Source: Streptomyces alfalfae (lineage in GTDB: Bacteria > Actinomycetota > Actinomycetes > Streptomycetales > Streptomycetaceae). From it: a DNA stretch of 64,000 nucleotides. This document shows, one piece after another, positions 55,021 through 64,000 of the stretch. The stretch lies in assembly GCF_004127445.1 (NCBI RefSeq), contig NZ_QEXM01000015.1, positions 1 through 64,000 of the forward strand, in the 5' to 3' direction. Made by a program: the position numbers and the translations under genes. The notes beneath the pieces were generated by a model. The model saw only the letters and a program-made list of their open reading frames with translations, was not told where the DNA came from and did no database searches. Each line of letters starts with the position of its first letter. The stretch's first letter is position 1.

Positions 55021-56496
55021 ATGCCGACCTGCCCGAACGGACACCAGTCGGGTTCCGATGACTGGTGCGAGGTCTGCGGTCACCGCATGGCCGGTGCCGT
55101 ACCGCCGCCTCCCCCGCCGCCGCCCGCGGCCGGATACGGCTATCCTCCGCCGCCGCCCGGCCAGGACCCGAACTTCTCGCGGCCCGCGCCCGGGCGCCCG
55201 CATCCGGCCGCCGTGCCGGACCCGGGCCCCGAGGCGGAGCTGTGCCCGCAGTGCCGCACGCCCCGCGAGGCGAACGCGCCGTTCTGCGAGGAGTGCCGGT
55301 GGAACTTCCTGACGAACACCGCCACGTCGTACACCCCGGCCGCGCCGAACCCGCCGCTGCCGGCCACGCACGGCGGGCCCGGTATGCCGCCGCCGCACCC
55401 GGGCCGGCCGTTCCAGCAGCCTGGTCCCGGTGGCCCTGGCCCCGGTCCCGGTAATCCCGGCCCCGGCGGCCCCGGCGGTCCCGGTAACCCTGGCCCCGGC
55501 GGCCCCGGTGGTCCCGGTGGGCCTTCCGGTCACCCGGGGCAGGACTCGTACGAGTACCAGGGCTCGCGCCCCTCGCAGATGAACCGTCCCGCCGAGCCGA
55601 TCCCGCCCTTCGGGAACGGCAACGGCGGGCAGCCCGGCCCGTCCGGTCCGCAGGGCCCCGGCGCCCCGCAGGCGTTCCAGCAGCCGGGTCCGCCCGCGCC
55701 GCCCGCGCCCGCGTTCCCGCAGCAGAGCGGTGCGCCGCAGGGCCCGCCCCCGCCGCCGCCCGGCTCCGGAGGGCCGTCCTTCGGCGGTGGCGGTGATGAC
55801 GACTGGGTGATCTCCCCGCCGTCGTCGTCCGCCGCGGCGCCTCCGGCCCCGGCCGAGCCGTTCCGGCAGGGCCCGCCGCAGCAGGAGCAGTCCCCCTCGA
55901 GGCCGCCCCAGCAGCAGGAGCCCTTCCGGCGCCAGGACGTGTTCCAGAACCCGGCGTCGCAGCAGGGCCCGCCCCCGCAGCAGGCGCCGCAGCAGCAGGG
56001 CTCGCCGCAGGGCCCGCCGCCACAGGGCCCGCCGCAGCAGCAGGACCCTTTCCCGCAGGGGCCTCCGCAGCAGCAGGCGCCGCAGGGACCGGGCACGTGG
56101 ACGGCGACCATCGGTCCCGACCGCGAGTACTTCATGGCGATGATGCAGCGCAGCGGCCCCGAGGCCTCGGGGCTGAACCTGCCCGCGTACTCGCCGGAGC
56201 AGCAGCGCCCGCTGGCCGGCAACCAGCTCACCATCGGCCGCCGCCGCCACTCCACGGGCGACACCCCGGACATCGACCTGTCGGTGCCGCCGGAGGACCC
56301 GGGCGTCTCGCACCAGCACGCGATCCTGGTCCAGCAGCCGGACGGGAGCTGGGCGGTCGTCGACCAGAACTCCACGAACGGCACGACGGTCAACGACGGC
56401 GAGGAGCCCATCCAGCCGTTCGTCCCCGTCCCGCTCCAGGACGGCGACCGCGTGCACGTGGGCGCCTGGACCACCATCACGGTCCGCCGCGACTGA
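55021..56496 (+). CDS. FHA-domain protein with zinc ribbons and collagen-like linker
   Basis: A 491-residue cytosolic protein. Zinc ribbons lie at ~4-22 (CPNGH, CEVCGH) and ~77-94 (CPQC, CEEC). A long linker of Gly-Pro-Gly repeats (~135-172) and Pro/Gln-rich sequence reaches to ~375. A C-terminal FHA domain (~395-491) has the phosphothreonine-binding residues GRRR, SHQHA and NSTNGT. FHA domains read phosphothreonine, so this is the expected receptor for the kinase output. It is the last gene of the operon and, unlike GarA/OdhI, carries its own zinc ribbons like the kinase and phosphatase. Confidence 0.9.
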   Translation: MPTCPNGHQSGSDDWCEVCGHRMAGAVPPPPPPPPAAGYGYPPPPPGQDPNFSRPAPGRPHPAAVPDPGPEAELCPQCRTPREANAPFCEECRWNFLTNTATSYTPAAPNPPLPATHGGPGMPPPHPGRPFQQPGPGGPGPGPGNPGPGGPGGPGNPGPGGPGGPGGPSGHPGQDSYEYQGSRPSQMNRPAEPIPPFGNGNGGQPGPSGPQGPGAPQAFQQPGPPAPPAPAFPQQSGAPQGPPPPPPGSGGPSFGGGGDDDWVISPPSSSAAAPPAPAEPFRQGPPQQEQSPSRPPQQQEPFRRQDVFQNPASQQGPPPQQAPQQQGSPQGPPPQGPPQQQDPFPQGPPQQQAPQGPGTWTATIGPDREYFMAMMQRSGPEASGLNLPAYSPEQQRPLAGNQLTIGRRRHSTGDTPDIDLSVPPEDPGVSHQHAILVQQPDGSWAVVDQNSTNGTTVNDGEEPIQPFVPVPLQDGDRVHVGAWTTITVRRD

Positions 56497-56511
56497 CCCG
56501 TACGCGGACCG

Positions 56512-57477
56512 TCACAGCGGCCAGACGTACGGCCCTTCGGGGTCGTCGAGCCAGGCCCACTCGTACGGTCCGCGCACGGTCACCCCGAAGCGCTCGCGCA
56601 CCGGCCGCCGCTCGCGCTGCCACAGCGCGAGCGCCTCGTGCGGGTCGAGGCTGCCCGCGGTCAGCTCAAGCAGGAACCGGAAGAGTTCGTTCTGCAGGGC
56701 TTCGCGCGGCAGTCCGCCGATGCGCCGCTCATAGGGGTCGCGCACGTCACCGCCGCGCAGCGGCACGAAATAGGCGGGCGTGTGCAGGAAGCGCCCCTCG
56801 GCGTGGTCGGCGTCCCGGACGGTCAGCGCGATCAGGCCGGTGGCCAGCGGCGCGAGGACGCGGGCGCCGGGGCGGCACTGGGCGAGCCAGGCACGCGGCA
56901 CCGAGCTGAGGGTGCAGGTGGCGATGATCCGGTCGTACGGCGCGCGCTCCCGGCACCCCGCGGCCCCGTCACCGGTCACCACGACCGGGCGGAAGCCGGC
57001 GGCCGCCAGGTGCCGGCGCGCGGACTCGGTGATCTCCGGGTCCAGGTCGACGGTGGTGACGTGGGCGTCGCCGAGCCGGTGGGCGAGCAGCGCGGCGTTG
57101 TAGCCGGTGCCCGCGCCGATCTCCAGGACGTCGCAGTCGGCCCCGTCCCGCACGTCCAGCCACGCCAGCATCTTCGCCATCAGGGACGGCTGGCTGCTGG
57201 AGGAGATCAGCTCTCCGTCGCGTACGCGGGTGGCGAGCGGGGCGTCGGCGTAGGCCCCGCTCAGCCAGCGGTCCCGGCGCCCGGGGTCCGGGTCCTCGCA
57301 CCACAGCCGTTCGTACCCGCCAGGCGCCCCGAGGTAGTAGTACGGCACGAACAGGTGCCGCGGCACGGCCTCGAACGACGCCCGCCACGCGGGGTCCTCC
57401 GCCCAGGCCCCGCTCGCCTCGATCTCGCGCACGAGGGAGGCCCTGGCGTCGGCGGCACGTGCGGGATCCGGTTCCAT
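56512..57477 (-). CDS. Protein-L-isoaspartate O-methyltransferase family protein
   Basis: A 321-residue SAM-dependent methyltransferase of the PCMT type. Preceding helices include FEAVPRHLFVPYYYL. The substrate Ser cluster is SSSSQPSLMAKML near 93-105, the SAM loop is VLEIGAGTGYNAALL near 117-131, and DRIIATCTLSSVP follows. A C-terminal extension of ~100 residues beyond the classic enzyme is usual for actinobacterial homologues. Could repair isoaspartate in aged proteins or act in natural-product maturation; no peptide gene is adjacent. Divergent from glbO. Confidence 0.85.
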   Translation of the reverse strand: MEPDPARAADARASLVREIEASGAWAEDPAWRASFEAVPRHLFVPYYYLGAPGGYERLWCEDPDPGRRDRWLSGAYADAPLATRVRDGELISSSSQPSLMAKMLAWLDVRDGADCDVLEIGAGTGYNAALLAHRLGDAHVTTVDLDPEITESARRHLAAAGFRPVVVTGDGAAGCRERAPYDRIIATCTLSSVPRAWLAQCRPGARVLAPLATGLIALTVRDADHAEGRFLHTPAYFVPLRGGDVRDPYERRIGGLPREALQNELFRFLLELTAGSLDPHEALALWQRERRPVRERFGVTVRGPYEWAWLDDPEGPYVWPL

Positions 57478-57590
57478 ACATCCACTGTGCTGCGCCGGAG
57501 CCCCCGATGCGAGCGGCCGGACGGCGGCGATCCGGGACCGGCAGCGGGGCGGTCCTAGGCCTTCCGTACTCGGCCGCCCCGTCTGAGACC

Positions 57591-58004
57591 ATGGACAGCG
57601 TGAAAGAGATCCCACACGGCACGGTCCAGGAGCAGACCTACTACGAGCAGGTCGGCGGCGAGGAGACCTTCCGGCGCCTGGTGCACCTCTTCTACCAGGG
57701 GGTCGCGGAGGACCCGCTCCTCCGGCCGATGTACCCCGAAGAAGACCTCGGTCCCGCCGAGGAGCGCCTCGCGCTCTTCCTGATGCAGTACTGGGGCGGC
57801 CCGCGCACCTACAGCGACAACCGCGGCCACCCGCGCCTGCGCATGCGGCACGCCCCGTTCACCGTCGACCGGGCGGCGCACGACGCGTGGCTGAAGCACA
57901 TGCGGACGGCCGTCGACCAGCTCGGCCTCTCCGAGGAGCACGAGCGGACGCTGTGGAACTACCTGACGTACGCGGCGGCGTCCATGGTCAACTCCGAGGG
58001 CTGA
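57591..58004 (+). CDS. glbO: Group II truncated haemoglobin
   Basis: A 137-residue 2-on-2 globin. The family features are YYEQVGGEETFRRLV at helix A-B, the GGP turn in YWGGPRTYSDNRGHPRLRMRH (the proximal His is in RHAPF) and the conserved Trp of DAWLKHM. It probably handles oxygen or reactive nitrogen species in the cytosol. ATG 57591 and GTG 57600 are both possible; neither has a strong SD. Confidence 0.93.
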   Translation: MDSVKEIPHGTVQEQTYYEQVGGEETFRRLVHLFYQGVAEDPLLRPMYPEEDLGPAEERLALFLMQYWGGPRTYSDNRGHPRLRMRHAPFTVDRAAHDAWLKHMRTAVDQLGLSEEHERTLWNYLTYAAASMVNSEG

Positions 58005-58049
58005 GAGGGGCGTCGACGTCCTCGACGCCCCGGCGTGGCCCGGACGGAC

Positions 58050-58736
58050 TCAGGCGGGTGTGACGGAGAGCCCCGGCGCACCCGCCCGGCGTACGGCGAC
58101 GGAGCCGTAGGCCGTACGCAGCCGGAGCCACGCCCCCGAGGACAGCAGCGTCAGCGCGTCGCCCCGCAGGAAGCCGAGCGACTGCGCGGCGTGCGCGGCC
58201 CGCACGGGCAGGCCCGTGCCGCCGATGGTCCTGGACCAGATCTCCCGGCCCACCCGGTCCAGCTCGGCGCGGACCCGCCGCTCGGCGGGCAACTCCTCGA
58301 CGCGCGTACGGAATTCGGTGACGGCGACCCGGACCAGGTCCCGCACCGCCTCCGGGGCCGGAAGCCCCGGTTCCGGCCGCCAGCCGCCGCGGGGCGGAAG
58401 GACGCCCGCCCAGGGCGGTCCGGTGACGGCCCCCGGCACGGCGGCTTCGCCCGCCGCGCGGACCGACTGCGCGGCCCCGCCCACGGACTCCAGGAACTCT
58501 CCCGCCGAGACGGTGACGTCGAGGACGGTGTCGAGCCCCTGTTCGTACGGCTCGGCGAGCCGTGCCGTACGGATCGCGAGCACCTCGAACGACGGCGGCC
58601 GCCCGAACACGGCGAGCGTGTCCCCGGCGGCCTGCAGCCGCACGGCGGCCGCCTTGTCGTAGTGGATCAGCCGGGCCAGGAAGGCGGCGAGGTCCGCCGC
58701 CTCCCCGGCATCGGCGAAGTGGAGCCGCTGGGTCAT
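58050..58736 (-). CDS. Hypothetical protein coupled to thioesterase gene
   Basis: A 228-residue cytosolic Ala/Arg-rich protein without a motif I recognise. Its start (ATG 58736) overlaps the stop of the thioesterase gene (ATGA), so the two are translationally coupled and probably act together. Codon usage matches its neighbours, supporting a real gene. Confidence 0.75.
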   Translation of the reverse strand: MTQRLHFADAGEAADLAAFLARLIHYDKAAAVRLQAAGDTLAVFGRPPSFEVLAIRTARLAEPYEQGLDTVLDVTVSAGEFLESVGGAAQSVRAAGEAAVPGAVTGPPWAGVLPPRGGWRPEPGLPAPEAVRDLVRVAVTEFRTRVEELPAERRVRAELDRVGREIWSRTIGGTGLPVRAAHAAQSLGFLRGDALTLLSSGAWLRLRTAYGSVAVRRAGAPGLSVTPA

Positions 58737-59173
58737 GCGGCGAGCGCCCCCGAGCCGCTGTCGGAACCGTCGTCCACGTACATCTGGAGGAACGACTTCT
58801 CCTCGGCGGTGATCCGCCGGGGCCGCTGCGCCTCCAGGTCGAAGGGCACGACCACGGTCGAGGCCCGCACATACACCTGTTCCGCGTCCTTGATCTCGTA
58901 CGCGATGGTCAGCGACGCCGCGCCCAACTTCGTCACCCACGACTCGACGGTGACCGGCTCGTGCCGGTGCACCAGCGGCCGTACGTAGTCGATCTCGTGG
59001 CGGGCCACGACGGACCCGCCGGAGAACGACGGCGACCCGTCACCGGGCGCGAGCCGGAACATGAAGTCGATCCGCGCCTCTTCCAGATACCGCAGGAAGA
59101 CGACGTTGTTGACGTGCCCGAAGGCGTCCATGTCCGACCAGCGCAGCGGGCACTGGTATACGTGTCGAGCCAC
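58733..59173 (-). CDS. Acyl-CoA thioesterase, 4HBT hotdog fold
   Basis: A 146-residue hotdog protein. RWSDMDAFGHVNNVVFLRYLEEAR near the N-terminus is the 4HBT/YbgC signature with the catalytic Asp and His. Cleaves acyl-CoA or acyl-ACP thioesters; chain specificity unknown. The start is GTG 59173, 7 bp after the ettA stop on the same strand, so ettA, this gene and the next form one unit. Confidence 0.88.
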   Translation of the reverse strand: MARHVYQCPLRWSDMDAFGHVNNVVFLRYLEEARIDFMFRLAPGDGSPSFSGGSVVARHEIDYVRPLVHRHEPVTVESWVTKLGAASLTIAYEIKDAEQVYVRASTVVVPFDLEAQRPRRITAEEKSFLQMYVDDGSDSGSGALAA

Positions 59174-59180
59174 AGCCGCC

Positions 59181-60845
<1,665 letters not shown>

Positions 60846-60902
60846 GAGAAACCGTCCGGCAATCAGTGAGTGGGCAGATACACCCCATCTTGCCTGACGG
60901 CC

Positions 60903-60942
60903 GGCCCCCGGAGGAAACCGGATAGGGCTCCGCCCGGGGGCC
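60903..60942 (-). terminator. Terminator of the surface-protein gene
   Basis: GGCCCCCGG (60903-60911) and CCGGGGGCC (60934-60942) form a 9-bp stem 36 bp after the stop codon on the minus strand; the loop can pair further internally. Confidence 0.6.
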
Positions 60943-60978
60943 GCACTTCCGTACGGTGTGCGTGGGGCTACTGTGCGT

Positions 60979-62442
60979 CTACTTTTCGGTGGAACCCTGT
61001 GCGGGCGTCCCGGCCGGGTCCTTCTTCTTGCGGAGGAGGAACACCACCGCTCCGCCGAGGACGACGAAGGCCACCGCGACGCCGATCATCAGCGGCGTGT
61101 CGCCGGAGCTGCCGGTCTCGGCCAGGTCGCCGCCGCCCATGCCCGTGGTGCCGCCCGCCGACGCGGGGCGCGGCTCGTTGGCCGGGTGGGCCTTGGTGTC
61201 GATCGCGGCGCCCTCGGTCCTGCAGTCGAGCATGCCCGTGAAGCGCTTCTCGAAGCCGCTGGGGCCCTGGATCGTGAAGTCGTACGCCTGGTCCTCCTGG
61301 AGCGGGATCGTCACGGTCTGCGACGTGCCCGCTTCGATCGTGTGCTCGGCCTCCATGAGGTGGAAGGTGAAGGGCTGGTCGCCCTTGTTGCTCGCCGTGA
61401 TGTCCACGCCGCTCTTGGCGCAGTTCTTCACCGCCGACAGCGCGGGTATCGCGCCCTCGGTGGCCCAGTCGGCCGTCGCCGAGGCCGACACGGTCGACTC
61501 GCTGGAGCCGGCGAGGATCTGCGTCTGGCTCCGGGACTCGGAGGTGAACGCCCGGCCGACCGGCACGGTGGTCGACGCCTGGACGGAGAGCGCGGCCGTG
61601 CCGTCCGGGGCGTCCTTCGGCACCTCGAAGTAGAGCCGGGTGCCGTTGCCCGCGGACTTCACGGGCTTGCCGTCCTTGCCGACGATCTTCACCCCGCTCG
61701 TCACGGAGTCCGCGGGCGGCGTCACGGTCACCGCCTCCGCGTCGGTCCGCACGGTGACGGGGCCGAGCCGCTCCCCCGGGTGACCGGACACGGCGGGCGG
61801 TTCGAGAGTGAGCGAGGCCCTCGGCTCGGCGCTGTGGCGCGCGCTCCGCTCCAGGTGATCGGCGAGCTTCTCGGCCTGCGGGTCGACGGCCTCGACCTCG
61901 GTCCGGTCCGAGTACCGCCAGATGGCCACCTGGGTGCCCGCCGCGGCGGTCTGCTCGGTGAGGGACTTCGCGCCGGCCTTCTCGGCGAGCGCCGCGAGGT
62001 CGTTCACCTGGGGGTAGGAGTGCTGCAGGATCCAGCGGATCTTCCCCGCGTCACGGTTGCCCTGCAACGAGGTGCCGCTCCAGGGGGTCTCCTGGTAACT
62101 GGCGTCCTTGCGCGTGGGGTTGTGGAGGTCCACGGAGTAGGTCTGCAGGGTGCCGCCGTCCTCGACGGGCATCTCGAAGAGGCCCGCGGGCACCCGCTGG
62201 GAGCTGCCGTTCTCACGGATGACGGCCTGGTCATAGGTCTGCAGTCCGCCCAGCGTGGCGGTCGCCCCGCCCCGGTGCTGCGGCGCCCCTTCCGCCGCGG
62301 CCGGTCCTGCGGTGACCAGCGCGCCCGTGGCGACGAGCCCGGACGCCGCGGCCACCGCGGCGAGGCGGGCGACGCCTCTGCCCCGTATGACGCCGTGTGC
62401 GGCACTGCCGAAGGCGCTACGTATGGACCGCGCAGAAAACAC
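60979..62442 (-). CDS. Sortase-anchored surface protein with TQXA (thioester-domain-like) module
   Basis: A 487-residue cell-wall protein. A long signal peptide (~1-50, with RLAAVAAASGLVATGALVTAGPAAA) precedes a TQXA-type domain (~60-200; TYSVDLHNPTRK, YQETPW, TQVAIWRYSD) and beta-sandwich regions. A C-terminal sorting signal LAETG is followed by a hydrophobic helix and RKKK. LAXTG is the recognition motif of Streptomyces class E sortases. Thioester domains need a Cys before the V/I-D motif; here it is Ser (YSVDL), so the Cys-Gln crosslink seems impossible. GTG 62442 has GGAGGGG upstream. Confidence 0.88.
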   Translation of the reverse strand: MFSARSIRSAFGSAAHGVIRGRGVARLAAVAAASGLVATGALVTAGPAAAEGAPQHRGGATATLGGLQTYDQAVIRENGSSQRVPAGLFEMPVEDGGTLQTYSVDLHNPTRKDASYQETPWSGTSLQGNRDAGKIRWILQHSYPQVNDLAALAEKAGAKSLTEQTAAAGTQVAIWRYSDRTEVEAVDPQAEKLADHLERSARHSAEPRASLTLEPPAVSGHPGERLGPVTVRTDAEAVTVTPPADSVTSGVKIVGKDGKPVKSAGNGTRLYFEVPKDAPDGTAALSVQASTTVPVGRAFTSESRSQTQILAGSSESTVSASATADWATEGAIPALSAVKNCAKSGVDITASNKGDQPFTFHLMEAEHTIEAGTSQTVTIPLQEDQAYDFTIQGPSGFEKRFTGMLDCRTEGAAIDTKAHPANEPRPASAGGTTGMGGGDLAETGSSGDTPLMIGVAVAFVVLGGAVVFLLRKKKDPAGTPAQGSTEK

Positions 62443-62816
62443 TGAATTCCCCTCCGTGCGGGACCCGTTCAGAACGAGGGGGGTGGTCCCGCCAGCAGAT
62501 TGAAAGAGACAGGAACTCCTGCCACCTGCGTGGCCTCTCCTGCCAACTGCCCCGTGAGTTACGTTCGGCATCCTAAGTAAAGGGCCCACCGCACCCCCCG
62601 GTCATACCGTCCGATGGCCGATCCGACTCGGAATCGTTATCGCAACACCCTTTCCGAGCTGGGCTTATCGACAAATCAATGGCAAGCAAATGCCGATAAG
62701 CCGCACATCGGCCGCCGACTGACGGTTCGTCGGCTGGGGGTCGGTCCGTCGGCCGACGGTTCGTTGGCCGACGGGCCGTCGGATCGCGGTCCGTCGGATG
62801 GCGGTCACCCCACGGG
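62443..62816. other. Gene-free spacer with two palindromic structures
   Basis: 374 bp upstream of the surface-protein gene and downstream of ssb. GGCTTATCG (62662-62670) and CGATAAGCC (62694-62702) form a 9-bp perfect inverted repeat around an A+T-rich 23-bp centre. A block of GTCGG/CCGAC repetition (62724-62800) contains the 14-bp palindrome CCGTCGGCCGACGG (62746-62759), probably the ssb terminator. I see no gene. Confidence 0.6.
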
Positions 62817-63239
62817 TCACCCCACCGGCTCCGACTCCGGCTGCTCGCGTGCCGACGCGGCTTGTGTCAGCGACCCGTCGCCCTTGAGCACCCGCCGGAA
62901 CGCCGCGGTGCCGCGCGACAGGTCATGGCCGATGGTCTGCGCGTCGATGTCGGCCGACGTCCAGTGCTGGCCGCCGCGTTCCTCGTCGCGCACCTTCAAC
63001 CGGCCCTGCACGATGACCGGTTCGTCGACCGCGAGCGAGGCCTGCACGTTCGCGCCGAGCGTGCGCCTGGCCCACACCGTGAAGAAGTTCGTGTGCCCGT
63101 CGTTCCAGGTGTTCTTCACCGCGTCGAAGTGCCGCGCCGTCACCGCCAGCCGGAACCGCGCCACCGGTCCCGACGGCAACTCCCTGTACACCGGCGTCGT
63201 CGCCACGTTCCCCACCACCGTGACCGTCGTCTCGTTCAT
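62817..63239 (-). CDS. ssb: Single-stranded DNA-binding protein
   Basis: A 140-residue OB-fold protein: NETTVTVVGNVATTPVYRELPSG at the N-terminus, then FRLAVTARHFDAVKNTWNDGHTNFF and GRLKVRDEERGGQHWTSADIDAQ. It has only a short C-terminal tail (REQPESEPVG), lacking the acidic DDDIPF tip that recruits replication partners. This fits the paralogous SsbB-type protein of Streptomyces rather than the essential SsbA. A TTTTCCACA sequence lies ~111 bp upstream. Confidence 0.93.
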   Translation of the reverse strand: MNETTVTVVGNVATTPVYRELPSGPVARFRLAVTARHFDAVKNTWNDGHTNFFTVWARRTLGANVQASLAVDEPVIVQGRLKVRDEERGGQHWTSADIDAQTIGHDLSRGTAAFRRVLKGDGSLTQAASAREQPESEPVG

Positions 63240-63349
63240 CGCGCTCTCCCCGTGCGTCCGCTGCTGCCTCCGCCGCGCCTTCCGCGGCTGCGTTCTCAGA
63301 CTGCACCGGCCGGGCCGATCCCGCTGGGGCCTGTGGGCTACCCACTGGT

Positions 63350-63358
63350 TGTGGAAAA
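63350..63358 (-). promoter_or_regulatory. DnaA-box-like 9-mer upstream of ssb
   Basis: TTTTCCACA on the minus strand differs at one base from the Streptomyces DnaA box TTGTCCACA. A single site, so chance is possible. Confidence 0.25.
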
Positions 63359-63431
63359 CTGCGTCACCCTTGCGGGGCTCCGGCCGGCAGAGGCCACCTT
63401 GCGGGCTCCCCGGCCGGCTGCCGCCCGGAGG

Positions 63432-64000
63432 TCACCACAGGGGCGCCCGCGCCCCCGTCACCCGCACGTACTGCTCCCGCACCTCCCGGTAGCGCAGCAG
63501 CTCCGCCGCCACCGGGTCGAGGACCCGGGCCCGGCCGCACCCGGCGGCCGCCTCCCGTAGCCGCCGTTCCGCCTCGCGCCCGAACCGTCTGGCGGGTCCG
63601 CGTGCCGCGAGGCGGCTCGTCCACTCCACGCAGGGGCCGCCCAGGATGCCGGTCAGCATCAGGAGCACCGGGACGCCCAGGTTCGGCGTGGCGATGCCGA
63701 TGACCTGGGCCAGGAGCCAGAGGCCGCCGATCACCTGGAGCAGGCTCATCGCCGCCTGGGCGAGCACCGCGGCGGGCCACCAGTTGGGCCTCGGCGGCCG
63801 TCCCGAGGGCACGCCCGCCCGTACCGCGAGGAGGTCGAGCGTCTCGGGCAGCCCCTCGGCGCCGCGCACCGCGGCCTCGCGCACGGCCTGTCCCCAGGGC
63901 TGGGGCAGCCCTGCCGCCGCCTCGTCGGCCACCGCGCGCACCGCGTGCTCCACGCGCTGGCGAGCCGTCACCTCCTCGTCCACGGGGCCCGGCGCGAGGG
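63432..64000 (-). CDS. C-terminal part of a membrane-associated protein, probably a YfjP-like GTPase (runs off the window)
   Basis: The reading frame is open from its stop at 63432 to the window end, so the gene start lies beyond 64000. The ~189 residues seen include an N-terminal helical part (PWGQAVREAAVRGAEGLPETLDLLAV), one or two membrane segments (~AAVLAQAAMSLLQVIGGLWLLAQV and GVPVLLMLTGILGG) and a basic helical tail. Streptomyces GTPases with C-terminal membrane segments look like this, but no GTPase motif lies inside the window, so the assignment is tentative. GTG 63983 could be a start but lacks a convincing SD. Confidence 0.55.
   Translation of the reverse strand, partial: LAPGPVDEEVTARQRVEHAVRAVADEAAAGLPQPWGQAVREAAVRGAEGLPETLDLLAVRAGVPSGRPPRPNWWPAAVLAQAAMSLLQVIGGLWLLAQVIGIATPNLGVPVLLMLTGILGGPCVEWTSRLAARGPARRFGREAERRLREAAAGCGRARVLDPVAAELLRYREVREQYVRVTGARAPLW

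Overview
The window reads as chromosomal DNA of a Streptomyces or a very close relative. Support comes from the very high G+C, codons that almost always end in G or C, frequent GTG (and some TTG) starts, Tat/Sec-exported enzymes, an LAXTG sortase substrate, mycothiol-era redox proteins, a Nur-type nickel operator in front of sodF, and a complete csnR-csnEFGHK chitosan-oligosaccharide operon. I see no rRNA, tRNA, phage, insertion sequence or CRISPR array. Gene order looks like ordinary core chromosome, broken by several repeat-rich gene-free islands.

Layout. 1-9.7 kb: sodF under a Nur box, a zinc-ribbon mini-protein, a DsbA-fold protein with a CPWA motif, pepN copy 1, an AbiEi/nuclease-like protein, a secreted serine hydrolase, a Tat-type metallophosphoesterase and a Nudix hydrolase. 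9.9-16.2 kb: a large secreted subtilase, a 41/55/69-bp repeat array, an ECF-like sigma/membrane-protein pair and asd. 16.2-28.6 kb: MFS/LysR divergon, DUF1203 protein, compound repeat block, FAD monooxygenase, pepN copy 2 carrying an in-frame palindromic insert, LysR plus EamA transporter, and a PHBH-type monooxygenase/TetR divergon with four 14-bp operators arranged as two head-to-tail pairs. 28.6-36.5 kb: small membrane protein, malQ with a translationally coupled repeat peptide upstream, secreted GH84-type enzyme, HNH nuclease, MscS channel. 36.5-38.6 kb: a 2.1-kb island without a convincing gene, bounded by 232-bp inverted repeats and built from opposing arrays of a ~95-bp repeat around a Z-DNA-type core. 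38.6-45.4 kb: the csn operon behind a 19-bp ROK operator. 45.6-56.5 kb: an extended PknG signalling operon. 56.5-64 kb: PCMT-family methyltransferase, truncated haemoglobin, hypothetical/thioesterase/EttA genes, a thioester-domain-like surface protein with LAETG anchor, ssb and the end of a probable GTPase-type membrane protein.

How genes work together. The most striking functional unit is 45.6-56.5 kb. The mycobacterial glnX-glnH-pknG amino-acid-sensing set (membrane sensor, periplasmic binding protein, zinc-ribbon kinase with TPR) is joined here by a coiled-coil protein, a PP2C phosphatase with zinc ribbons, a von Willebrand A protein and an FHA protein with zinc ribbons. Kinase + PP2C + vWA is the composition of a TerY-P triad, so the locus looks like a nutrient sensor fused at operon level to a phosphorylation triad. 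The csn operon is a self-contained uptake and catabolic module (repressor, ABC importer, GH4 glycosidase, sugar kinase). The 36.5-38.4 kb palindromic island and the 106-residue peptide upstream of malQ are the least explained structures. All coordinates, mismatch counts and spacings were read by eye from the sequence; no search was run.
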